Origin: Micrococcales bacterium
GTDB taxonomy: Bacteria; Actinomycetota; Actinomycetes; Actinomycetales; Cellulomonadaceae
NCBI GenBank assembly: GCA_009783975.1
Contig: WRCL01000057.1
Location: forward strand, 1-8,553
Reading direction: 5' to 3'
Length of the DNA stretch: 8,553 nt
Shown here: piece by piece, positions 1 to 4,575 of the stretch
How the letters are laid out: every line of letters starts with the position of its first letter
Position numbering within the stretch: the first letter of the stretch is position 1
Made by a program: the position numbers and the translations under genes
The notes under the pieces: model-generated
The model's input: the letters and a program-made list of their open reading frames with translations, nothing else
Told to the model about the DNA's origin: nothing
Databases searched by the model: none

Positions 1-168
1 GAACTGGCGCCCCCCACCAGACCCTTGCGAGTCAGCCTCACCTTGGGGGGTCTATGAACTGCCCGCGCGGCTGGGGCACGAGTCAAGCTCACCTTGGGGT
101 CTTGCACTGCCCGCGCAGTTGGGGCACGGGTCAAGCTCACCTTGGGGTCTTGCACTGCCCGCGTGGGG
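1..168. repeat. 48-bp tandem repeat array downstream of yajQ
   Basis: Two full 48-bp units (58-105 and 106-153) match at 45 of 48 positions. A third unit begins at 154 and breaks off after ACTGCCCGCG. A more diverged unit lies in front (about 1-57), sharing the CTCACCTTGGGG core and starting with GAACTGGCG, a start found again at 1352. Unit 106-153 contains a small hairpin (ACTGC 106-110 with GCAGT 115-119). The array lies just past the yajQ stop and may continue beyond the left edge. The unit length is divisible by three, but the reading frame through it runs antisense to yajQ, so I do not treat it as coding. Function unknown. Confidence 0.75.
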
Positions 169-188
169 CCATCCCCACTGTCCTGCCG

Positions 189-689
189 CTACCGGTAGTT
201 GACGAACTGCAGCGCCGCGTCCACCTCGGCCTCCTTGAGCAGGGCGATGACGGCTTGCAGGTCGTTGCGCGACTTCGACGACACCCGCAGCTCGTCGCCC
301 TGCACCTGCGTCTTGACCGACTTGGGGCCCGTGTCGCGCACCAGCTTGGCGAGCTTCTTGGCCGTCTCCGACGACAACCCCTCCTTGAGGGTGCCCACCA
401 ACCGGTACTCCTTGCCCGACGGCTTCGGCTCACCATCGCCCAGGTCCAACGCCTTCAGCGAGATCCCCCGGCGCACAAGCTTGGTCTCGAACACGTCGAG
501 CACCGCACGCACCCGGTCCTGCGAGCTCGCCACCATCACCACCTGCTTGTCCCCGCTCCAGGCGATCGACGCCCCCACCCCCTTGAAGTCGTAGCGCTGG
601 GCGATCTCCTTCGCCGCCTGGTTCAGCGCGTTGTCGACCTCCTGCCGGTCTACCTTGCTCACCACGTCGAACGACGAGTCGCCAGCCAT
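189..689 (-). CDS. yajQ: YajQ family nucleotide-binding protein
   Basis: A 166-residue protein of the YajQ/UPF0234 (DUF520) family, close to the family's usual length of about 163. The diagnostic N-terminus reads [20 protein letters not shown], followed by [13 protein letters not shown], and the chain ends in LQFVNYR, as in other members. The family has two ferredoxin-like folds and binds nucleotides; a Xanthomonas homologue binds cyclic di-GMP, but the role in actinobacteria is unsettled. The frame stays open up to 791, but I start at the ATG at 689: it gives the family N-terminus and has GGAGGAG about 11 nt upstream. The extra 34 residues of the longer frame do not look like a protein. It is divergent from tRNA-Tyr across a 111-bp gap, and I found no convincing promoter for it there. 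Probably cytosolic and expressed alone. Confidence 0.95.
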   Translation of the reverse strand: MAGDSSFDVVSKVDRQEVDNALNQAAKEIAQRYDFKGVGASIAWSGDKQVVMVASSQDRVRAVLDVFETKLVRRGISLKALDLGDGEPKPSGKEYRLVGTLKEGLSSETAKKLAKLVRDTGPKSVKTQVQGDELRVSSKSRNDLQAVIALLKEAEVDAALQFVNYR

Positions 690-748
690 GATCCGCTGCT
701 CTCCTCCGGTCACAGTCTGGGTCCGCACTACGACGAACCCCCAACGCC

Positions 749-757
749 TGCTATCCT
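749..757 (+). promoter_or_regulatory. Extended -10 element, probable tRNA-Tyr promoter
   Basis: TGC directly followed by TATCCT (752-757) fits an extended -10 element (TGn plus TAnnnT). It sits 43 nt before the tRNA 5' end, which would leave a leader of roughly 35 nt for RNase P to remove. The hexamer 17 nt further upstream (TACGAC, 729-734) is a weak -35, which is tolerable with an extended -10. Placement is inferred from sequence only. Confidence 0.45.
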
Positions 758-800
758 TCCATCCGCACGCAGTGCGCCTCCAGCGCACCACGCGCCCTGA

Positions 801-882
801 GGCGGGTTACCCGAGTGGCCAAAGGGGGCTGACTGTAAATCAGCTGGCAATGCCTACGGGGGTTCGAATCCCTCACCCGCCA
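801..882 (+). tRNA. tRNA-Tyr (anticodon GUA)
   Basis: The full class II cloverleaf can be folded by eye. The acceptor stem is GGCGGGT (801-807) with ACCCGCC (875-881), and the discriminator A is at 882. The anticodon stem GCTGA/TCAGC (828-832 and 840-844) closes the loop CTGTAAA, giving anticodon GTA at 835-837. A long variable arm (845-857, GGC/GCC stem) is as expected for bacterial tRNA-Tyr. The T arm has the TTCGAAT loop (863-869). The 3' CCA is not encoded, since CGAG follows the discriminator, so it must be added after transcription. Total length is 82 nt. Confidence 0.97.
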
Positions 883-893
883 CGAGACCGAGG

Positions 894-983
894 GCGACGT
901 GTGCCTGCCAGGGGGCAGGCCACGTCGCTCTCGTCATGTTGTGCGGGGCCTGGCCCCGCACCCGCCGGGGGCAACGCCCCCGG
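894..983 (+). terminator. Three tandem hairpins behind tRNA-Tyr
   Basis: The first hairpin pairs GCGACGTG (894-901) with CACGTCGC (921-928) and, after one bulged T, GCCTGCC (903-909) with GGCAGGC (914-920). The second is GTGCGGGGC/GCCCCGCAC (941-949 and 953-961) with a 3-nt loop. The third is CCGGGGGC/GCCCCCGG (965-972 and 976-983), also with a 3-nt loop. None has a clear T-tract behind it, which is common for GC-rich actinobacterial terminators. The first probably ends the tRNA-Tyr transcript; the other two may be backup terminators or an intergenic repeat. Confidence 0.6.
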
Positions 984-1035
984 AACCCCCTGCTCGGCCG
1001 CTCCGCGACCATCGGCGTTGCGGCGGTGGTGACCG

Positions 1036-1302
1036 AGACACTGGGGACGGTTCCTATGTCTTGCCTGGTCAGCACGGTATCCCTCCGTGGGCGTCCGCCG
1101 CGCAGTCCTGCCAGGGTGGTGGACTTGTTCGGGCGGCGCTGGCCGCCGCGGGCACGGATCCCGAACACCGCCAACCTCAGCCCTTGGTCGCCAACCTCAG
1201 TCGTCGAACGCTGAGGTTGGCAACCGAAAGCTAGGGTTGGACGCCCCGACAGGTAGATCAGACGCCTGACCAGGCAAGACATAGGAACCGTCCCCAGTGT
1301 CT
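1036..1302. mobile_element. Miniature inverted-repeat element with perfect 37-bp ends
   Basis: Positions 1036-1072 are the exact reverse complement of 1266-1302, that is 37 of 37 bases, separated by 193 bp with no gene. The arm contains GGGGACGGTTCCTATGTCTTG, which resembles the hairpin at 3576-3608. At the right end the arm also folds on itself (GGCAAGACA 1273-1281 with TGTCTTGCC 1298-1306). CGGTGGTG occurs on both sides (1024-1031 and 1313-1320), but 4 and 10 bp away from the arms, so it is not a clean target duplication. With no transposase inside, this would be a non-autonomous element moved in trans, or a REP-type (repetitive extragenic palindromic) composite. The repeat is certain; its mobility is inferred. 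Confidence 0.6.
1171..1240. repeat. Internal 30/30 hairpin inside the inverted-repeat element
   Basis: Positions 1171-1200 pair with 1211-1240 at 24 of 30 bases around a 10-nt loop. The inner 11 bp (GCCAACCTCAG 1190-1200 with CTGAGGTTGGC 1211-1221) are perfect. All six mismatches are transitions; in a minus-strand transcript four of them become G-U pairs. CCAACCTCAG itself occurs twice in direct order (1171 and 1191). It could form a stable RNA or DNA hairpin, but its centre does not coincide with that of the enclosing 37-bp arms. Confidence 0.7.
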
Positions 1303-1351
1303 TGCCCCATCTCGGTGGTGGGCATCAAGCCCGCCGGAGGCGGGCGGGGCA

Positions 1352-1427
1352 GAACTGGCGCCCCCGCCGGACCCGACCCAAGCGAAGAAGGCTCAACCCC
1401 ACCCCGGCGAAACGGGGAGAACTGGTA
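1352..1427. repeat. GAACTGG repeat, second copy of the motif at position 1
   Basis: GAACTGGCGCCCCCGCCGGACCC (1352-1374) matches positions 1-24 with two A/G changes and one C indel. Both copies are followed by GCGA and then a CTCA plus C-rich stretch. AGAACTGG recurs at 1419. This links the array beside yajQ to the region upstream of the 1530 gene as one intergenic repeat family. Function unknown. Confidence 0.5.
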
Positions 1428-1441
1428 AGGATCTGGTGACG

Positions 1442-1473
1442 TTGGACATTGCGGGCGCGTCACCTGTTAGGTT
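1442..1473 (+). promoter_or_regulatory. Possible promoter of the 1530 gene
   Basis: TTGGAC (1442-1447) is followed after 17 nt by TGTTAG (1465-1470). The overlapping TAGGTT (1468-1473) fits TAnnnT better, but with a 20-nt spacer. Either choice would give a leader of about 50 nt ahead of the ribosome site CAGGAG (1517-1522). This is a weak call from hexamer matching alone. Confidence 0.3.
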
Positions 1474-1529
1474 GATCACGGCAGGTCGCCGACGCCGTCG
1501 GCGCAGGACACGCGAACAGGAGAACCACG

Positions 1530-3392
1530 ATGAGCGCACCGGGCGGCCCGCAGCCACCTGACGGATGGGGCCACACACCGCAGTACCCGACCCAACCAGG
1601 GGGTCAGCAGCCAGCACAGGGCACGGGCCAGCCACAGGGGTACCCACCGCAAGCACAGGGGTACCCACCACAGCCACCTGGGTACCCACCCCAGGGACAG
1701 GGGTACCCGACACAGCCACACGGCAGCCCACAGCCGTACGGCCAGCCGCCCGACGGCGCGCAACCATATGGGCCGGCGCCAGGCAGCCAGGGCTACCCGC
1801 CGACCCAGCCACAGGGATACCCGCCGCAGCCGGCGCAGACGCAGCCGTACCCCCAGGCGCAGCAATACCCGCAGCAGCCACAGGGCGCCGGGCAGCCTCC
1901 GTACGCCCAGGGGTACGGGCCGGTGGCGGTCGGCGGCCAACCGCCGAAGCCGCGCAAGGGACGCCTGGCGCTCATCTCTGGTGCTGTCGTCGTCGCCCTG
2001 GTGCTCACCGCGGGGGGCGTCCTGGCGGTGACCAACGGGTGGTTCGGGCGCGCTGGCGGGGCCAGCTCTCCTGAAGCTGCGGCGAACAGCTTCTTGCGCA
2101 GCGCTGTCAAGCTCGACGGGGGCGACATCCTCGCGGCGTTCCCGCCCTCAGAACGGGCACTGGTCGCCGAGGTTGTCGACCTCGTCGAGAACCAGTCGCG
2201 CACTGATGCCCAGGCCCGCTCAGACGCTGTCGACGGCGCCCGCAGCGCGCTGAGCATCTCCATGCCGACCGCGCCGGTCTTCGCCACCGAAGAGCTCGTC
2301 CCGGGCGTGGCCAAGGCACGGATCACCGGTGGGACGCTGCGCCTCGACGGCGATCCCGACCAGCTCGCCGACGCCCTGATGTCGATCATGGACGCTTCGG
2401 GCGTCCCAGCCGAGACCCTCGTCGCACGTGAGCAGCTCCGCGCTGACCTCGCCACAGAGCTGCCAGTGGACATGGAGCTCACCGACCTGGTGTCGATCGC
2501 CGGTGTCGACGACTTCTTCGTCGTCAGCGTCGAAGAGGGCGGCAAGTGGTACATCTCGTTGACGATGACCCTCGCCCAGTACGCCGCCGAGGCGGCCGGG
2601 GTCACCAAAGACCGGCTCGGGCACGTCATCCCCCCGCAGGAGATGAAGACGTTCTCCAACCCCGACGACGCGGTCGTCGGCCTGTTCAACGCCATCAACC
2701 AGGCGGTGAACACCGGTGACACCACCGAGCTGGCCAAGGTGCTGCCCCCAGCCGAGTCGCGCCTGGTCGCCGTCTACGGCCCAGTGCTGTTCGGCGAGCC
2801 GCGGAACGCCGGCGACACCCAGTCGCCGTTCGCGGTGTCTGACCTGTCGGCAAGCACGTTGCAGACCAAAGGTGACCACGCGTGGGTCGCGCTGGACACG
2901 TTCACCATCGACCTCGGTGCTGCGTCGACTGTGAAGTACGCACGTGACGGCAAGAAGTACACGATCACGGGCCTGGACCACAACACCGAGGTCCTCACAG
3001 TCGTCCTCGACGGCAACGACCCGCGCAAGTGGTCGTTCACGATGACCGACGACTCCGAGGACTACACCGGGAGCCTGTCGATCCCGGTGCCGGGCCAGCT
3101 CGCCGGTGAGTACTTCAGGACCTTCACATGGCCATACTTGGACGACCCATTTGTCCAGTCGGCCTCCTTCCTGTTCGACGGCACATGCGTGACACTCACC
3201 TACGACGGGGACTCCGAACCGGCCGACTGCCTGCCTGAGACGGTGTCCTGGCTGGACAACGTCGACACGTTCCCCGACATGGCCCGGTTGTTGTCGGTGA
3301 CGACACTGAAGTCCGGCGACTCGTGGTACGCCTCACCGTCGGCCACGCTCATCAGCTTCGGCACTGAGCTGGCGCGGACCTTCGGGTCCTGA
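1530..3392 (+). CDS. Pro/Gln/Tyr-rich single-pass membrane protein with duplicated outer domain
   Basis: A 620-residue protein of no family I can name. Residues 1-140 are a low-complexity tail of GYPPQ-type repeats, followed by the basic stop PKPRKGR and one membrane helix at about 146-168. That layout predicts the tail inside and about 450 residues outside. The outer part looks like two related halves. Each starts with a helix-rich segment (SSPEAAANSFLRSA near 179, FSNPDDAVVGLFNAI near 374) and then a PPSER/PPAESR motif. Each closes with a WY segment (GGKWYISLTMTLAQY near 337, GDSWYASPSATLISF near 595). Two cysteines near 552 and 566 could form a disulfide in the second half. The ATG has CAGGAG 7 nt upstream. 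The gene stands alone, ahead of a large palindrome. Similar tail-helix-domain proteins are common in Actinomycetota and mostly uncharacterised; a cell-envelope role is inferred only from topology. Confidence 0.9.
   Translation: MSAPGGPQPPDGWGHTPQYPTQPGGQQPAQGTGQPQGYPPQAQGYPPQPPGYPPQGQGYPTQPHGSPQPYGQPPDGAQPYGPAPGSQGYPPTQPQGYPPQPAQTQPYPQAQQYPQQPQGAGQPPYAQGYGPVAVGGQPPKPRKGRLALISGAVVVALVLTAGGVLAVTNGWFGRAGGASSPEAAANSFLRSAVKLDGGDILAAFPPSERALVAEVVDLVENQSRTDAQARSDAVDGARSALSISMPTAPVFATEELVPGVAKARITGGTLRLDGDPDQLADALMSIMDASGVPAETLVAREQLRADLATELPVDMELTDLVSIAGVDDFFVVSVEEGGKWYISLTMTLAQYAAEAAGVTKDRLGHVIPPQEMKTFSNPDDAVVGLFNAINQAVNTGDTTELAKVLPPAESRLVAVYGPVLFGEPRNAGDTQSPFAVSDLSASTLQTKGDHAWVALDTFTIDLGAASTVKYARDGKKYTITGLDHNTEVLTVVLDGNDPRKWSFTMTDDSEDYTGSLSIPVPGQLAGEYFRTFTWPYLDDPFVQSASFLFDGTCVTLTYDGDSEPADCLPETVSWLDNVDTFPDMARLLSVTTLKSGDSWYASPSATLISFGTELARTFGS
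1620..1919 (+). repeat. Coding GYPPQ-type low-complexity repeat
   Basis: Codons for about residues 31-130 repeat the pattern GYPPQ, GYPTQ and QPYPQ. CAGGGGTACCC recurs three times in the DNA (from about 1636, 1657 and 1699), with variants CTGGGTACCC and CAGGGATACCC. Such units can expand or contract by slippage. The cytoplasmic tail should be disordered and tyrosine-rich; known tails of this type are scaffold or phase-separation regions in some envelope proteins, but no partner is visible here. Confidence 0.7.
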
Positions 3393-3407
3393 CCTGCCCA
3401 TCTTCAG

Positions 3408-3564
3408 CCCGGATCCACCGATGCGCGCCGTCGTGAGCGTCATCAGGTGGGTGCGGCGGCAAGGCGGAGCGGTGACGACAGGCTCGAGGCCTGTTTAGCA
3501 GCGACAACGCAGCCTGCGTGCCCACCTGGTGGGGCTCACGATGGTGGGACCCGGTGGATCCGGG
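3408..3564. repeat. 157-bp imperfect palindrome centred at 3486
   Basis: Positions 3408-3460 pair with 3512-3564 at 40 of 53 bases. The outer 13 bp (CCCGGATCCACCG with CGGTGGATCCGGG) are perfect, and TCGTGAGC and CAGGTGGG blocks are matched further in. The centre carries its own perfect stem ACAGGC/GCCTGT (3478-3483 and 3489-3494) on the same axis, so this is one palindrome rather than a chance pair of repeats. It starts 16 bp after the stop of the 1530 gene and could end its transcript as a long hairpin. A decayed palindromic mobile element is the other reading. Confidence 0.65.
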
Positions 3565-3575
3565 TTCGGGGGGGT

Positions 3576-3608
3576 GGGGACGGTCCCTGGTGTCCTGGGA
3601 CCGTCCCC
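3576..3608. repeat. REP-like hairpin GGGGACGGTCCC
   Basis: A perfect 12-bp stem, GGGGACGGTCCC (3576-3587) with GGGACCGTCCCC (3597-3608), closes a 9-nt loop TGGTGTCCT. No T-tract follows on either strand. The left half aligns with the arm of the 1036-1302 element (GGGGACGGT, then TCC or CCC, then TGTC and TG). It probably belongs to the same repeat family, though it could also act as a terminator or as a boundary upstream of htpX. Confidence 0.65.
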
Positions 3609-3630
3609 GTCGTCCTGCCCTGCCCCCACC

Positions 3631-3657
3631 GGGAACGTTGACGCCCTCTCCGACGTT
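3631..3657 (+). promoter_or_regulatory. ECF sigma (SigR/SigE-type) promoter of htpX
   Basis: GGGAAC (3631-3636), 17 nt, then CGTT (3654-3657) closely matches the GGAAC/CGTT consensus of the stress ECF sigma factors SigR/SigH and SigE of actinobacteria. Transcription would start near 3664, just ahead of the ribosome site AAGGAGG (3669-3675) and the htpX ATG at 3681. That gives a very short leader and sensible geometry. A TTGACG (3638-3643) lies within it but has no good -10 partner. Control of htpX by envelope or thiol stress is inferred. Confidence 0.65.
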
Positions 3658-3680
3658 TTCCATGGGCGAAGGAGGAGGCG

Positions 3681-4541
3681 ATGGGCGGCTCTGACCACCA
3701 CAACGGGCTGAAGACGGCTGCGCTGTTCGGCACCCTGTGGGCGCTGCTGCTGGCGATCGCCTGGGTGGTGGGGCAAGGCACCGCGAGGTTCGTGTGGCTG
3801 TTCGCCGGTGTCGGGCTGGCGATGACCGCGTACAGCTTTTGGAACAGCGACAAGATCGCGATCCGGGCGATGCGGGCCCGGCCGGTGTGCGAGCTGGAGC
3901 AACCGGTGATGTACCAGGTGGTACGTGAGCTGTCGACGGCTGCGCGCCAACCCATGCCGCGGCTGTACGTCTCGCCGACGATGGCACCCAACGCCTTCGC
4001 CACCGGGCGGTCCCCGTCGAACGCGGCGGTGTGCTGCACCGAGGGGATCTTGCAGCTGCTCGACGACCGTGAGCTGCGCGGGGTGCTCGGGCACGAGCTC
4101 ATGCATGTGTACAACCGTGACATCCTCACCTCCTCGGTCGCTGCGGCCGTCGCCGGGGTGATCACCGCGGTCGGGCAGTTCTTGCTGGTGTTCTCCGGCA
4201 ACCGGCGGTCGGTCAACCCGCTGGCGGCGCTGGCGATGGTGTTCCTCGCCCCCCTCGCGGCGACGATGATCCAGCTGGCGATCAGCCGCACCCGCGAGTA
4301 CGACGCTGACGCCGACGGTGCTGAGCTCACCGGCGACCCGTTGGCGCTGGCCAGGGCTCTGCGCAAGATCGAGACCGGTACCCAGGCCCGGCCGTTGCCG
4401 CCCGAGCAGCAGCTCGTCGACGTCTCGCACCTGATGATCGCCAACCCGTTCCGCGGTGCGGGCCTGGCCCGCCTGTTCGCGACGCACCCCCCGATGGACG
4501 AACGTATCTCCCGTCTGGAGGCGATGGTGTCACCACGGTGA
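3681..4541 (+). CDS. htpX: HtpX membrane zinc metalloprotease (M48)
   Basis: A 286-residue M48B peptidase of normal HtpX length. It degrades misfolded or damaged membrane proteins from within the cytoplasmic membrane. Two N-terminal helices (about 12-30 and 36-53) precede the catalytic part. The zinc site HELMH is at 138-142 in GVLGHELMHVYNRD, and the third ligand is probably E206 in SRTREYDADADG. Two more hydrophobic segments lie at about 152-172 and 181-201. The conserved NAFATG (104-109) and ATHPPMDERISRL near the C-terminus are family signatures. The ATG has AAGGAGG 5 nt upstream; a nearby ATG at 3662 is out of frame. A stress-type ECF promoter lies directly ahead. The gene converges on the RDD-FHA gene with 30 bp between the stops. 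All catalytic residues are present, so it should be active. Confidence 0.96.
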   Translation: MGGSDHHNGLKTAALFGTLWALLLAIAWVVGQGTARFVWLFAGVGLAMTAYSFWNSDKIAIRAMRARPVCELEQPVMYQVVRELSTAARQPMPRLYVSPTMAPNAFATGRSPSNAAVCCTEGILQLLDDRELRGVLGHELMHVYNRDILTSSVAAAVAGVITAVGQFLLVFSGNRRSVNPLAALAMVFLAPLAATMIQLAISRTREYDADADGAELTGDPLALARALRKIETGTQARPLPPEQQLVDVSHLMIANPFRGAGLARLFATHPPMDERISRLEAMVSPR

Positions 4542-4575
4542 GGTGGCACCCAGAACACGGTGCTGGGGGCCTCAC
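4539..4575. terminator. Bidirectional hairpin between convergent htpX and RDD-FHA genes
   Basis: GTGAGG (4539-4544) pairs with CCTCAC (4570-4575), and CCCAG (4550-4554) with CTGGG (4563-4567) inside it, separated by uneven internal bulges. The hairpin spans both stop codons of the two convergent genes and could end transcription from both sides. It lacks a T-tract. Confidence 0.45.

Larger units (their letters stand above)
883..1529. other. Gene-free, repeat-rich intergenic region
   Basis: These 647 bp hold no credible protein gene. In order they contain the hairpin cluster behind the tRNA (894-983), the inverted-repeat element (1036-1302), a hairpin GCCCGCC-GGA-GGCGGGC (1329-1345), a GAACTGGCGCCCCC repeat copy (from 1352), a small hairpin CCCCG/CGGGG (1402-1417), and the upstream region of the 1530 gene. 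Open frames crossing this stretch run through the tRNA and the palindromes and have no family-like sequence. Confidence 0.7.

Noticed and set aside
1..168. CRISPR array
   Set aside because: The repeats are contiguous 48-bp tandem units with no unique spacers and only about three copies; no cas genes are present.
54..800. 248-codon plus-strand frame covering the 48-bp repeats and yajQ
   Set aside because: It is antisense to the clearly real yajQ over most of its length, and its repeated CPRGWGT segment is only the tandem DNA repeat translated. No family resemblance.
631..1032. Plus-strand frame with the peptide [19 protein letters not shown]
   Set aside because: This is the classic false translation of a tRNA gene (here tRNA-Tyr 801-882).
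854..1282. Minus-strand frame ending in AGEGFEPP
   Set aside because: The ending is the well-known artefact of translating the antisense of a tRNA 3' half; the rest crosses the hairpins and inverted repeats.
1024..1320. CGGTGGTG direct repeats as a target-site duplication of the inverted-repeat element
   Set aside because: The distances to the arms differ (4 versus 10 bp), and an 8-mer of this composition can recur by chance in GC-rich DNA.
1793..2737. 314-codon minus-strand frame
   Set aside because: Antisense to the 1530 gene; its bias comes from the high-GC third positions of the real gene, and no motif is visible.
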